Of a DNA stretch of 64,000 nt, positions 41,350-53,549 are shown piece after piece. Origin of the DNA: Eriocheir sinensis (lineage: Eukaryota; Arthropoda; Malacostraca; Decapoda; Varunidae); assembly GCF_024679095.1 (NCBI RefSeq), contig NC_066522.1:13463753-13527752 (forward strand), in the 5' to 3' direction. The notes beneath the pieces are model-generated. The model did no database searches. It saw nothing but the letters and a program-made list of their open reading frames with translations, and was not told the origin of the DNA. Positions within the stretch are counted from its first letter, which is position 1. Every line of letters begins with the position of its first letter. A program made the position numbers and the translations under genes.

Positions 41350-42655
41350 TATCAACAAATAGATTGATTGATTGAAGTTTAATGTAGCAAAGATAAATAC
41401 AACAAGGAAGATGAGAGGTCATGCCATCCCATCCCCCAGACAAGACACTATATATAATATAATGTTTCATACAAAATTATAGAAAAATATATATAAATAC
41501 ACTATGTACACATTTCCAGTCACAGCCATCACAGGACAATAACTAAATAAATAATTAAAGAGTAACATTAATAATAATGACCCAGCAGTTAATAACCGTC
41601 AAATACAAGACCTTATAAGAGTGAGGCAGCCATACACTGGATCAGTATAAGGATGGGCAAAAGTGAGGTGCTCTTTCAGAATGGTTGGGAGAACATCTTT
41701 ATTTATGAACCAGTTGACCATTTCTGTAACATCATAGTGACCCCGTGGTCTGTAAGGTGTCACCAAGAGACACTCCAGTATACAATATATAATGATCCAT
41801 GGTGTGGTCCCCTGGCCTAGCTGTTACAAAGTTTGCACGAGACGGGTGCTGCACCGCTCACCTCCCAATAATACGTACTTAATGTATCCAAGCCGCAGTC
41901 GCATAGCAACAATAAATCATAGGAGGCACTGTGTCGACCATAAGTGAAGGTGCAAGAATTATACACAGTAACATAATGTACACCATACTGGGCCTGCCCT
42001 TTTGGTAGCAATTTTTTAAAGAAGTTGCACTGCAGTAGTGTTATCTACATAAGTCTCTAATTTATCTCTTTTGAAAACCATAGGTATATTCAGGGTTTGA
42101 GGTAACACTTGTTATTAATGTAGCATCATTTAACGGGATGCCAACATGAGAGGGCACCCAAGTGAAATGAGCATTAATTAATACTATTTTTCTAAAAACA
42201 TTGAAGAATTGCGAGGCATTTGTTGACTAAGTCACAATCTACAGGAGAAGATGAAAGTTCATAATTATAATGCACACTGACTATCAACGAAAAAGTACAC
42301 AGGTTTACCCAAGGCCACGTACGGTGACAGAGAGAGCCTCAAGGATGGCATACAATTCAGCCCTGGTGGAAGACAAATTATCAGGTAGACGCTTGGAAGT
42401 CACAGTGTCAGCTAGTATATTCTTCATGGGATGTGTAGTCACGAATGAATATGCCACAGTCAGCCACACCCAGATTTGCTGCCGTTAACAGACCCGTCAC
42501 AATAGACATGGACACTGGACGGCCTCAGTGTGAGAATAAGTGGTTAATTTGGATAAAAAGTGATCTTGTAAGACATAAGGAAACCAGAACTTCTTAAGTG
42601 TAGAATGCAATACAGACATTAAAACAGACCACCTAGTCTGGACCATAGAGCGTGT
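41350..42655 (-). pseudogene. 3' part of an RNase H-bearing non-LTR retrotransposon
   Basis: Read on the minus strand across several frames. First comes VYCDGSVNGSKSGCG (first RNase H Asp) near 42500, then LSSTRAELYAILEAL (Glu) near 42370, VYFFVDSQCAL (Asp) near 42290, and TWVPSHVGIPLND near 42130. A C-terminal zinc-knuckle region follows (SCKLCN, then HTMDHYILE...C), and a tail LPTILKEHLTFAHPYTD up to a stop at 41599-41601. A 3' UTR ends in (AATC)n near 41360. Frames are broken by stops and indels, so it is a fossil. The RT lies beyond the (TC)n array at 42676 or is lost. Jockey/I-type elements with RNase H have this order. Confidence 0.85.
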
Positions 42656-42672
42656 GTGGTCGAGTATCTACG

Positions 42673-42675
<3 letters not shown>

Positions 42676-42734
<59 letters not shown>

Positions 42735-42735
42735 G
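42676..42735. repeat. (TC)n array at the truncation point of the RNase H element
   Basis: About 30 CT units, just upstream (in element sense) of the RNase H fossil. Confidence 0.96.
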
Positions 42736-42931
42736 CAAGAACAGCCAAAAAAGAAGGATATAATAAAACATAAAAAAAGATAATATAAAAACAGCATATC
42801 AGAAAATATAAGAACAAAACACCAAGAAAGAGATCAATATAGAACATTAAAAAAACACAATATGCTGAAAAAGAATGATCCATTAAATAGCTATCCAACT
42901 AATAACCTAACAAACTATACGAGTATAACTA

Positions 42932-42942
42932 TATATATATAT

Positions 42943-43024
<82 letters not shown>
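42932..43024. repeat. (TA)n array
   Basis: About 93 bp with one GATA-type interruption, just before the decayed Jockey-like copy. Confidence 0.95.
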
Positions 43025-43026
<2 letters not shown>

Positions 43027-43059
43027 CTATCTAAACTGTTTGACTATCTATTAAACTAG

Positions 43060-43756
43060 TATTAACTCCCTTCATTATCTCCAAGCTGTTTCTATTTCCC
43101 ACCACTCTCTGCTTTTCATTAATGATTTTACCCAAAGCAAACTGTCCTATCCACTCCGGACCTATGCTGATGACTACTCTGCATTACTCAACATCTTAAA
43201 TTAATTTCACCACCTGTCAAATCGACACAATCTACCAAACACCTATCCCCTGTTCTTCGACAACACGCAGGTGTCATTTTCTTATACAATAAACATTTTT
43301 AGTCTATCCTGAACTCAAAATCTTAACTGGAAACGTTCATATCTCCTTTCTCGCTAAATCAACTCCCTCGAGGTTGCTCTTTCTGTTTCGCCTCCGCCAA
43401 TTCTTTTCCCCTTCTCAGATGCTGTCCAGTACCTACAGGCGCCTTGTCCGCCCTCGTATAGAATGCATACATCTCATGTGTGGGGATTCTCCACACACGC
43501 AGCTCTCCTAGACAAAGTGGAGTCAAAAAGGCTCTTCGTTTCGAGAATCAGCTCCGTTCCTAGCTGTTACTATCAGTGTGCTACTTTTTAAATTCAGCGG
43601 TAGTATTGTATCCCTTTTTATCTCCTATCGATATTTTCAGGCTAACTGCTCTTCTGAACCTGCAAATTGCATGTCCCCCTTCCGCGTCCCCGCTACACAT
43701 GACTTTTTTCTCTAGTTCCTCCCCTTTCTATTCAAATCCCTTATGCAAGAGCTAAC
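43060..43756 (+). pseudogene. Decayed Jockey-like RT copy
   Basis: Same family as 24890-26074 but older. LLFIND and YADD (catalytic pair, 43163-43174) are readable. Then, after an internal deletion, come NLPNTYPLFFDNTQ, TQNLNWK, LVRPRIE, and an end at the SNPLCKS region that stops at a (GT)n run. Stops and frameshifts are frequent. It keeps the palm segment that the younger copy lost. Confidence 0.85.
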
Positions 43757-43777
43757 GTGTGTGTGTGTGTGTGTGCA

Positions 43778-43875
43778 GGGCCGTAATTTCAGTGGGCTAT
43801 AGCACCCCAAATGTTTTCTATATCGGCTTAAAAATACACCTAAATGTGCTTAATTAAAAAATAAAATAGTTTGTA
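43778..43875. repeat. Short dispersed repeat, copy 2
   Basis: Counterpart of 24650-24750, in the same orientation. Confidence 0.6.
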
Positions 43876-44433
43876 CATAGTAGATTGTTAATGTGTCATA
43901 AAAAAAAAAAACATGGTCTGGAGTCGATCACGATACCATGTGCTACACAATTCTTATATTTTTAAATCTTATTTGAAACCTCTTTGACGTGCAATAAAGA
44001 ATTTTTTTTTTTTATAGTTTCCTACTTGCACTTGGAAGAAATACAGCAAATAAGCTTTTTAATTAAGAGTGGTATCGTGAAATATACAACAGTTCACCTC
44101 TTTATAGTTTTCTAGGAACACTTTTTGAGGCGCTAAAGAAAACGGTGAAAGCGAACACAGTACAGGACAGGGAGAATCAATGCCGGCACGTATATATCCA
44201 GACTTTTCACCTGACTTATACATGCCTGGACCTCAAGATCAACCAGCACAGAGACATTAAAAATACCCAAAGCCATGATATGCAGAACAATAAATGTGGT
44301 CTTGGCCGCGGTTAAGGAGAAAAAATAAAACTAGCTGGCAACTATACCCCGAAGCCATACATATATAGACAGTTTTGGCGGGGAAATCAACATCAGTGCA
44401 CAATAGGAAGTGAGAGAGGAAGGAGCCGCCACC
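43876..44433. other. No gene seen; possible upstream region of the 44434 exon
   Basis: AT-rich, then more balanced from about 44170. A TATATATAG motif lies at about 44361, 70-75 bp before the candidate ATG. Whether it is a promoter is inference. Confidence 0.35.
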
Positions 44434-44489
44434 ATGACCACCACCAGCACCTTCATCGGGATTGGGGAGGAGCAGCGAATCAGCAGCAG
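44434..44489 (+). CDS. Candidate first coding exon of an unidentified gene
   Basis: The ATG sits in a textbook Kozak context (GCCGCCACCATGA). Eighteen codons (MTTTSTFIGIGEEQRISS) plus two bases lead to a consensus donor, CAG|GTGAGA, at 44490. It would splice in phase 2 to an exon right of the window or hidden in the simple-sequence region. I do not recognise the peptide. The signal is a combination of strong start and strong donor in a balanced-composition island. Both could occur by chance, so confidence is moderate. Confidence 0.35.
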
Positions 44490-44917
44490 GTGAGACTTGA
44501 TCTTGAGTGAAGTGAGGGTTCGATGGAGATGGCGAGGCGCTTGTGACCACGGGCTGACTATTCTAAATGGTGGTTATCCTGTGAGACGGTTTAGTAATAT
44601 TTTGTTTTTATCACCAATTCCTATTTTTGTTGTTTTTTTCATTTGTGCTTTTTTTTTAGTATTTATTTTTCGGTTTTAGCATTTCGTCTTTCATCCGAGT
44701 AAAGGAAAAATGAAAGGTTATCTAATTTTCTTTGTTTCGTCGGCATTTCTATTTATTTTATTTTATAGTTTTTTTCAGGATTTTTTTTTGCCCTAACATT
44801 CTCCTTTTATCATATCGTTCATCTAGGTAAAGAAAAAAAAAAGAACATAGTTACATAGGCATTTCTATTTTGATATCCACACGAGGTTATCCCTTATATA
44901 TTAGTGATTTCCACTGT

Positions 44918-44949
<32 letters not shown>

Positions 44950-45640
44950 CTCTTATGTTATCCATGGGTTTGTTGTGCTTCGCTCTTAAAGATGAAGGAA
45001 CACGAGGTAGCCGGTGGTAGGGGAGAAGAAAGGGAGCTGGTGTGGAAGGGAGGGGGAGGAAAGGAGAGAGGGAGGAAGGGAGGACAGATAAGGGGAAGGA
45101 AGAGGAGGGAGGGAGGGAGGACGTGGGTTTGAAAGAAGAGGGTGAAAGCATTGAAGTAGTAACAGCCATCCATATTCCAGTACTTTCAAATGTCATTTTT
45201 CACACATATTTGCCCATAGGTTTCTCAGCAGGCTTCCGTCCTCTGAGTGATATGAATACAAAAGGTAGATAACGGCAGTGATGGCAACAACCGACGTATA
45301 TTGCAGTATTTTCCAATGGCATGCTTTTAAAAATAATAAGAATTGATCCAACTCCCTGCACTTCCTTCCGTGTGATTCCTGGAAACTTCAAAGAGGGAAG
45401 AATCGGGAATACACACACTGAAACTTGGGATATTGTTGAGCAGAACGGAGCGTTTTTTTTTTTTAATCTAATTTAGGCACCATTTCTAGGTAAAATATGA
45501 CTTTCACATGGAGAGATCGTTATCATCACCGGAAAACAACTAAGATAGCGTTAGAGTGACGTTGGTGTTAGCTTACCATTTTAACGACGATATTTTTTTT
45601 TGACAGTTGGCTATTACTATGCGTTAGGTTAAGATGGGGT
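44490..45640. other. No gene seen; contains (ACT)n and purine-rich tract
   Basis: An (ACT)n run lies at 44917-44948 and a purine-rich block at about 45000-45150. The rest is AT-rich. Confidence 0.55.
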
Positions 45641-45905
45641 TCTAAGTAAGTAAAGTTGGGAGCATACACTATAGTTGGGCGTGGCCTCGGTGCTCATCCC
45701 CGTCGCATTAGCCCTTGAGCCTGTGGTGGGAGATCCGGGGGTCAAGACTATTGGCCAAACGATTGACGCTGCAGTGTTTCTAATTCGTCCCAACACAGCC
45801 ACACCACAACGTAACGCCTGTGATGAATTCGCTTTAATTAACGATTTCGTAGCAGTTTTCCGGTACATAGAAGTCCCTATGAAAAAAGAACACTTATAAA
45901 TAAAC
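45640..45905. other. Complex-sequence island, open on both strands
   Basis: About 260 bp of balanced composition with frames open on both strands (45675-45899 plus, 45629-45907 minus). Neither shows a motif I know. It may be a dispersed repeat fragment or an exon remnant. Confidence 0.25.
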
Positions 45906-46199
45906 AATCCTTACCTGGGCTTCTTACCCATTCAGACCCCGAAACTTCGACCCATATAGTTGGAATGATTTCAGGTTGGAGTAAGAAAGAGGATTGAACA
46001 ATTTTCTCCATATTGATTCATGGCAATTATTTCTAATCACAATCAGTTTTATTGAGGAAATCGTTCTTAGTTTGGTATTTATTTTTTCTTATAAGTTGCC
46101 GGTATTAGGGATTAACAGGAAGATGAATATGTGAAGTTGTGAACGATAATGATAAAAATAGATCATAACAAGGATAATAAACCGAAACGAGGGTGATTT

Positions 46200-46202
<3 letters not shown>

Positions 46203-46247
<45 letters not shown>
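46203..46247. repeat. (TC)n array
   Basis: About 22 CT units. A shorter (GA)n run follows at 46725-46746. Confidence 0.96.
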
Positions 46248-46251
<4 letters not shown>

Positions 46252-46849
46252 GTACATAGTAACTTATTATGCACACTGTACGAAAGAGTTGAGTAAAGAA
46301 ACAGTGATAAGAATGAGATAATAATGTTGATAATGAGGAGGAGGGTAGTGGAGCAGGGCAGTTAGGTAGTCGGTGGGAAATGGGAAAGAAACAAAGATAA
46401 AAATGAGACGATGATATGAAGTGAGGAGGCGGGGGAGGGTAGTCGAGCAGTGTCAGGGGTTGGTGGTGATATGTATTTCCTAACATGACTACAAAATCCA
46501 TCGTCCTCTGGGTTAGAGCACGACTGCAGAAGATGAAAATTTGATGACGGGTCTATTTCGGGCTTCTGTGCACAAAGGTAAAGGTCAGGAGGGAGACAGA
46601 GAAAGGAAGATATGAAGGGAGAAGAATGTTAATGGGAAGGGGGGGGGGGATCCTTTTAATTACTGACATGACAGAAAGAAACATAATGACTAGCACGACG
46701 GGAAGGAGAATTGAAATGCTGATGAGAGAGAGAGAGAGAGAGAGAGGAGGGTTGTAACTAAAGCTGTGTGTGTGTGTGTGTGTTGGTTCATCCTATCTTA
46801 TAATTAGGTTCTTCTGAGTCTCAATCGGTTCACCAGTTTTAATAAGATT

Positions 46850-47165
46850 GGTTCACCTCCTTCCTTATTCGTTATTCTGCCTTCCTCCTCCTTTCCTTCG
46901 TTTCACCTCATCTTATCTTTCTCCCTTTCTTTTTCCCTCCTGTCCTACGTTTCACCTCACATCCTTATCTTTCCCCCTTACTATTTCCCTCCTTTCCTTC
47001 GTTTCACCTCACATCCTTATCTTTCCCCCTTTCATTTTCCCTCCTTTCCTTCGTTTCACCTCACATCCTTATCTTTCCCCCTTACTTTTTCTGTACCCTT
47101 CCCTCCTTTCCTTCACCCCTCCCATCCTTACCCCTATCCTCATCCCTCCCTTCTTACCTCCATCA
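46850..47165. repeat. Polypyrimidine minisatellite
   Basis: Repeats of about 57 bp built on CTTTCCTTCGTTTCACCTCA and CATCCTTATCTTTCCCCC, at least four units. The 114-codon frame is repeat-derived. Confidence 0.88.
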
Positions 47166-47329
47166 CGCGCAGCTCATTCACCTGTTCAGTAGATGGATTG
47201 TTCTCTCGCTTGTTCCTCACCGGTTTACTTGCCCGATAAGCGGTTCATTTGGTTCTTTATTGGTTTACTCGGGTTGGTTCATCGATTCACCCGGTCTAGA
47301 GTTCGTTCACCTATTTTTTTAGTCTGTTC

Positions 47330-47660
47330 AGCTTACCTTCAATAATTCAGGCCTGCACTTGATTGGCCTTACCTGTAAATAATTGGTAAAAGCCTGTAAT
47401 TGGTTATAGGCTGATCTGTAGCCTATTCACGTGGCCTGTAGTTTATGTATGTGACCTGTTATTGATTGCCCTGATCTGGCCTGTAACTTATTCACGAGGC
47501 CTGTAAGTTAGTGGATGTTTTTTTTATTCACGGGACCTGTAACGTATTCCCGTGGCCTGTAATTGGTTCACGTGGCCTGTAACTTATCTACGTGACTAAT
47601 TGGTTCACGTGGCCTGCAACTAATCACACCTGGAACATGATAGGTCACGCCCTTCTTTAC
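47330..47660. repeat. Irregular short repeat around GGCCTGTAA
   Basis: GGCCTGTAA / GACCTGTAA with TTATTCACG or TGGTTCACG recurs about ten times at 20-35 bp intervals. No coding signal. Confidence 0.75.
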
Positions 47661-47879
47661 AATAGGTTCGCCAGGTGCTCGCCCGGGTCCTATTAGTTCA
47701 CCTGGGTCGTAATGGGTTCGCCTCGCAGGGCACGAAGGTCCTCCTGACTGGGCGTTTCCCGGGTATGAGTCATCCTACCTCCCGCCTCCTCTTCCTCCTC
47801 TTTCTCCACCGCCTCGGCGCCACAACCTCCCTCTGCCTCCTCCCCTCCTCTCCCTCCCAGCTGCTCAGTGCTCACTCCT

Positions 47880-47886
47880 GCCGGTG

Positions 47887-47926
<40 letters not shown>

Positions 47927-47984
47927 GCAGGGTAAAGTTTTTGTCTGATAAAGGTGAACATTCCTTAAATATTTAAAATGACAC

Positions 47985-48020
<36 letters not shown>
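47880..48020. repeat. (TC)n and (GA)n pair
   Basis: (TC)n at 47888-47924 and (GA)n at 47986-48019, 60 bp apart and complementary. They can form a hairpin. Confidence 0.93.
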
Positions 48021-48024
<4 letters not shown>

Positions 48025-48049
48025 GGAGCGCACCACGTGTTTGTTGGTC

Positions 48050-48281
48050 AGGAGGGAAGCGAAGGTAAGGAGGTAAGGAGGAGAGGGACTGAGGGCGGCA
48101 GGAAACGGTTGCGAGGAAGAGGAGGAGGAAGAAGAGGAGGAGGAGAATGACGGTTAGAAGAAGGTAGATAGGTGGTGAAAGTAGTAGTAGTAGTAGTAAA
48201 AAACGGGAGGTGAAAAAAGTAAATAAATAAGATAAGTAAAGAGGAAGAGGAAGGAAGGAAGGAAAGATACGTCGGAGGAAG

Positions 48282-48349
<68 letters not shown>

Positions 48350-48490
48350 TGGACTGCTGCTGGCGCGGAGGGAGGCAGAAAGAAGAGGTAGATAGAAGAG
48401 GGTGACGAGAGGAGAAGCAGGAAGAGGTTAAGGAGGAGGAGGAGAAGGAGGAGGAGGAAGAGGAGAATGAAGAGGAGGAGGGTAAGCTCG
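48050..48490. repeat. Polypurine tract with (GA)n array
   Basis: GA/GGA-rich, with (GA)n at about 48283-48347. No gene. Confidence 0.92.
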
Positions 48491-48554
48491 AGGGATCAAT
48501 ACCATCACTTTAAGTCCGAAGAGGAGAGGTTGGTGACTGACTAACTCGACTGAC

Positions 48555-48633
48555 TCAGCGGTGTGTGTGTGTGTGTGTGTGTGTGTGCATTAGGTAAGAA
48601 GGTGAATTTATCTGCATTACTATTGCTGCTACC

Positions 48634-48713
<80 letters not shown>

Positions 48714-48900
48714 TGTGAACCGTAGCAATAATACAAAGCTTGAGTAATTATTAACGATGACATAAAACTACTACTACTAACACTGCTACTACTATACTAC
48801 TTAGGGTATGCAGATAATAATGATGATGATGATGACAGAACAATGATACTACCACCACCACCACAACAACGACAACAACAATAACAGCCAGACGAGCAGG
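48555..48900. repeat. (GT)n, (ACT)n and (AAT)n arrays
   Basis: (GT)n at 48559-48587, ACT/ACC units at 48630-48678 and AAT units at 48677-48710, followed by looser ACT, GAT and AAC units. Confidence 0.93.
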
Positions 48901-48933
48901 TGGTCAGCCCTCCCAATCATAGGCCAAGGTTAT

Positions 48934-49060
<127 letters not shown>

Positions 49061-49209
49061 ACACACACACCAGCTGAGAAGGAAGGAGAGGGGGTGGGGG
49101 GAGGAAAGGAAAGCCGGCTGATCTGCCCCCCCCCAAAGAGGAGGGAAATATATGGAGGAAGGGAGGGAGGGAAAGGGAGAGACGAATGGAGGGAAGGTAA
49201 GCAGGGTAT

Positions 49210-49995
49210 AAAAGGTATGGGGTGTTTGCTGTCCCTTCTCCCTCCCTCCCTTCCTACCATATTTTCCTCTCCCTCGCCATCCTCTCTTTTTCCTCTCGCT
49301 TCTGTTTTCCTTTCCTTCTCCCTCTCCCTCTCCTTTACATTCACATCCTTCCTTCTTTCCTTTCTTTCTCCTCTAGTTTCTTTTTTTTATCCCATTTTGT
49401 TCTTCCTCTTTCTCTCCCATTTCCTTCTTTTTCCTTCCTATTTGTGGTTTGTCTTGTTTTATCTTTGTTCCATTTTCTTCCTTTTCCTCTGTTTTTCCTC
49501 CCTCTTTTTCCTCTATTTCCTTCTTTTTCCTTCCTGTTTATGGTTCCTCTTTTTTTCTCTCCATTTCCTTCTTTTACCTCCCTTTTTTCCTCCCTCTTTT
49601 TCCTATTTTCTTTTTTCTCCCTATTCGTGATCCTTTTTCTTTTTCCTCCATTTTCTTCTTTTTCCTCCATAATTGTGCTCCCTTTCTCTCTTTTTCCTCC
49701 ATTTCCTTCTTTTCCTCCCATTTCGTGCTCCCTTTTTTTTCCCTCCATTTCCTTCTTTTTCCTCCCTTTTTGTGCTTCCTCTCCATTTTCTCCTCCATTT
49801 GCTTCCTTTTCCTCCCTCTGTGCTCCCTTTTCTGCATTTCCTTCTTTTTCCTCCCTTTTTTGTTCTCCCTCTTTCTTCTTTTCCCTTTCCTCCATTTTCT
49901 TTTTCCTCCAATTGTGTTCTCCCTTCTTTTCTCTCCTCCATTTCCTTTCCCTCCATATCTGTGCTCCCTCTCTTCTTTTCTCTCCTTCATTTTCC
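49210..49995. repeat. Polypyrimidine minisatellite, ~0.8 kb
   Basis: Irregular units of about 50-60 bp around CTCCATTTCCTTCTTTTTCC and TTGTGCTCCC. It opens a 330-codon plus-strand frame (Phe/Ser/Leu/Pro) and matching minus-strand Lys/Glu frames. All are low complexity and I reject them as genes. Confidence 0.92.
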
Positions 49996-50044
49996 TCCCT
50001 TTCTGGTGTTGGTAAAGGGTTTTGTAGAAAGGGACTTGGTTATG

Positions 50045-50047
50045 TAA

Positions 50048-50099
<52 letters not shown>

Positions 50100-50145
50100 G
50101 GGGGTTTGCCTAGTGTTCGGTGACTGCAGAGAAAGGGTTGTTGGG

Positions 50146-50182
<37 letters not shown>

Positions 50183-50326
50183 GCGGTTGCATAGTGTTCG
50201 GTGACTCGAGGTGATGGAGGGAGGTGGTGCAGAGAAAGGTTGTTGGGGGGGGAGAGAGAGAGAGAGAGAGGGGGGGGGGGTTGCCTAGTGTTCGGTGATG
50301 GAGGGAGTTGGTGCAGAGAAAGGGTT

Positions 50327-50385
<59 letters not shown>

Positions 50386-50540
50386 GCGGGTTTGCCTAGT
50401 GTTCGGTGACTCAGGAGGTGATGGAGGGAGGTGGTGCAGAGTAAGGGTTGTTGGAGAGAGAGAGAGAGGAGGGGGTTTGCCTAGTCTTCGGTGACTCAAG
50501 AGGTGATGGAGGGAGTTGGTGCAGCGAAAGGGTTGTTGGG

Positions 50541-50612
<72 letters not shown>
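50045..50612. repeat. Composite minisatellite with (GA)n blocks, about five units
   Basis: Each unit holds TTTGCCTAGTGTTCGGTGAC or a variant (the second reads GTTGCATAGTGTTCGG), usually GGTGATGGAGGGAGGTGGTGC, then AGAAAGGGTTGTTGG and a (GA)n run of varying length. Units begin near 50101, 50180, 50279, 50392 and 50475. Confidence 0.93.
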
Positions 50613-50940
50613 TTAACAGGATACACCATTTTCTTTGTTATTGTGTTAAAGGGAATTCGTGAAACCAGAACTTAACGGCTTTTTTTTCTTCATTGTTTTT
50701 TATATATTTTTTAGCGGTCGTTTTTATTTTATTTTTTGGACTTTTGTTTTATTTGCTGGCTTTTTTATTTATTTTACTTTTTGCTTATTCCCTTGAACTA
50801 CTTCCATCACTTAAAAAAAATATATGTGGATCAGTGAGGTTATGTACTAATGTTTATGGTCGTAGACAGTCGCGCCCCCTCTCTCTCTCTCTCTCTCTCT
50901 CTCAGTCAGTAATTACAAGGTCTAAATATTCCATGGATTT
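50613..50940. other. AT-rich gap without a gene
   Basis: T-rich, with a short (CT)n run at 50880-50903. No coding signal. Confidence 0.5.
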
Positions 50941-51024
50941 ATTTTGAACTAACTTGAAACACATTCCCTCTAAATAATCTCTTTTCTACCTTCTCTTTTT
51001 ACCTCTACTTTTTTTTTTAGTTTT

Positions 51025-51545
51025 CTGGTTTGCAACTCCATCGTTATCTATTCTTCTCTACCTCCTTATTCCTTGTCTCTCCTCTCCTCTGCATTTCCCC
51101 CTTTACTCCCTTTCTTCTGTTATCAAATCCTTATCTTTCCCTTTTCTTCGTGCATTTTTCCTTCCTTCTTCCTTTTACCTCCTTTCCTCCATCCCATCTT
51201 TCCTTGCCCTCCTATCCTCATCCCTCCCTTCTTACTTCCATACCTTCCACCCTCTCCCTTCCTCCCTCCCTCCCTCCCAACTTTACCCCCCTCCCTCCTC
51301 CTCCCTCCTTATCTCCATCCTTCGCAACCTTACCCTCCATCCCTCCTCTTCCCCTGTTACCTCCATCCCCTTCCACCCTTACTTCCATCCCTCTCCCTGC
51401 ATCCTTATCCCCCATCCCTCCTCTCCTTACCTCCCACCATACCCTCATACCTCCTAACCTTATCCTTTATCCCTCTCCCTTCCTGCTACCCCCCATCTCT
51501 CCCTTCATCCTTACCCCCCCACGTCTCTCCCTCTCTCCCTCCGTC
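51025..51545. repeat. Polypyrimidine tract
   Basis: CCTCC/CTTAC-rich with loose 25-40-bp periodicity (CATCCCTCC, CTTACCTCC). The 172- and 162-codon frames are low-complexity translations. Confidence 0.88.
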
Positions 51546-51589
51546 TAGTCGGCATGCATAACTGATGTCAACTTGTATCGACTTGCCTA

Positions 51590-51857
51590 CACACACACAC
51601 ACACACACACTGCCGTATTCGTTTCTGGGTCCATTGTTAGGGAAAAGGGTAACGGTAGAGGGTGGGGGGCAGGAATGGTGGTGGTGTTGGTGATGAAGGT
51701 AGTGGTGGTGGTAGTGGTCGAAATATTAATGCAGGTGTGAATGCTCTTTTAGTGGATGTGATGGTGATGGTAGTGGTGATGATAGCTAAGAGTACTCCTA
51801 TTGCTGGTGATGGTATTGGTGTATGTATATGTATGTATGTATGTGTGTATTTAGGAG

Positions 51858-51900
<43 letters not shown>

Positions 51901-52260
51901 GAACGTGAGAAACACACACACACACACACCAAGACGACACCGTGCTCTCACTATCCATCCATGAGAGAGAGAGAGAGAGAGAGAAAATGAACCAGAGGGA
52001 GGGGAAGGAAGGAGAGAGAGGAAATAACATGCGGTGTAGTCAGGCGGAGGAGGAGGAGGAGGTGGAGAAGAAGAGGAGGAGGAGGAAGGGGAGGGGGAAG
52101 AAGAAGAGGAGGTATAGTAATGAGGGTGGTGGTTGTTGTGGTGGTGGTGGTGTTGAATAGCGTTGGTGTTGTCCTTATCGGGATGGTGGTGGTGGTGGTG
52201 AGGGTGGTGGGGTGAATGTTGTGGTAAGGTCAGATTAACGGGGTGTCAACAACCTCGTTA
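51590..52260. repeat. (CA)n, (GT)n, GGT-rich and GA-rich patchwork
   Basis: (CA)n at 51592-51610, TGG/TGA-type repeats at 51660-51830, (GT)n at 51859-51897, (CA)n at 51912-51928, (GA)n at 51963-51985, and GGA and GGT runs to 52220. No gene. Confidence 0.88.
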
Positions 52261-52319
52261 GAGTGACCTTGTATCTATGGCCTTGTCTGCCCAAACCCAG
52301 GTGGTGTGTGTAACGTTGT

Positions 52320-52880
52320 GTGTGTGAGAGGGAGGGAGGGATGGAGGAATTAGGGGAAGAAGTAAAGGAAAGGAGGGAAGAAATGGAAGGAAAAAGTGGA
52401 GGAATGGATGGAAGAGAAGTTGAGGAAGGAGAAGTAGTAGGAGGGATGAGATAGAAAAGGGAAAGGAAATAAGGGATTGAAGGGAAGTGCAAGGAGAGGA
52501 AATAGGAGAAGGGATGCAAGGTAAGTAGAGGAAGAAGAGGAAAGAGATGGGAAGAGATGCAAGGGAAGCGAAGGGAAAGAGGAGAAGGGATACAAAGCAA
52601 GTGGAGAAAGAGGAAAGAGGGAAAGAGAAGAAGGAAAATGCAAGGAGAAGAAAGAGAAGGGAAGCAAGGAAAGTGGAGGAAGAAGAGGAAAGGGGAAATG
52701 AGAAGAAAGGATGCAAGGGAAGCGGAGGAAAAAGAGGAAAGATGGGAAGGGAAGAAGGGACGCAGGTGGAAAAAAAATGTAACTAGAAAAGGAAGAAAGT
52801 GCAGAGAGGAAGAACACGATAAAGAAGGGAGCAGAAGAAAAAGAATAAAGAGGGGAAGTGAAGACAGATGATGCAGAGGA
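52320..52880. repeat. Polypurine minisatellite
   Basis: GA-rich DNA with repeats containing GGATGCAAGG, AAGAGGAAAG and GTGGAGGAAG at about 50-60-bp spacing. Frames on either strand are Lys/Glu/Arg or Phe/Ser/Leu strings. Confidence 0.9.
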
Positions 52881-52977
52881 GTATATATAAACGAAAGAAG
52901 TTTATTATCTCCGCTACTTGTGTAAATATAACTAAAGTGACCCTCTTGTATTTACTTATGAATGTATTTTATTAACT

Positions 52978-52979
<2 letters not shown>

Positions 52980-53038
<59 letters not shown>

Positions 53039-53098
53039 TGAGTGAAGTGATTCAGGAATAGAGAAGGGCTTTGTCTCTCTCTCTCTCTCTCTCTCTTA
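52980..53098. repeat. (GA)n followed by (CT)n
   Basis: (GA)n at 52980-53037 and (CT)n at 53073-53096. They are complementary and only 35 bp apart. Confidence 0.95.
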
Positions 53099-53403
53099 TT
53101 CAGTGCTTCCTTTGGCATTCAGTAAATTCTTTGTTAATGGACGTAAGGAAGAAAAGGAGGCGGAGGAAAGAACGAAAGCAAGGAAGAAAGGAGAGAATGG
53201 AAGGAGGAAGAGGAGAAAAATTATATGAAAGGAAAGAAAACAAAAGGCTAAATTCCTCTTCCCTCTCTTCCTCTTTTCCTCCACTTCCTCCTCCTCGGTC
53301 TTCTTTGTTTACTCTCCCTTCTCTTTTCTTCTTTTTTATTCGTCTTTTTACTCTCCTCTCGTCTCCATTATAATCCTCCTCCTCCCTCTTCTTCTTCATA
53401 TTA

Positions 53404-53445
<42 letters not shown>

Positions 53446-53496
53446 GGGGCATTCTCATTTTGCCATAATTTTAAGTTTTCATAAGTTTGCCATTCA

Positions 53497-53549
<53 letters not shown>

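Noticed and set aside
49222..50214. 330-codon open frame and overlapping minus-strand Lys/Glu frames
   Set aside because: Polypyrimidine minisatellite; stop codons are simply rare in such DNA on several frames at once.
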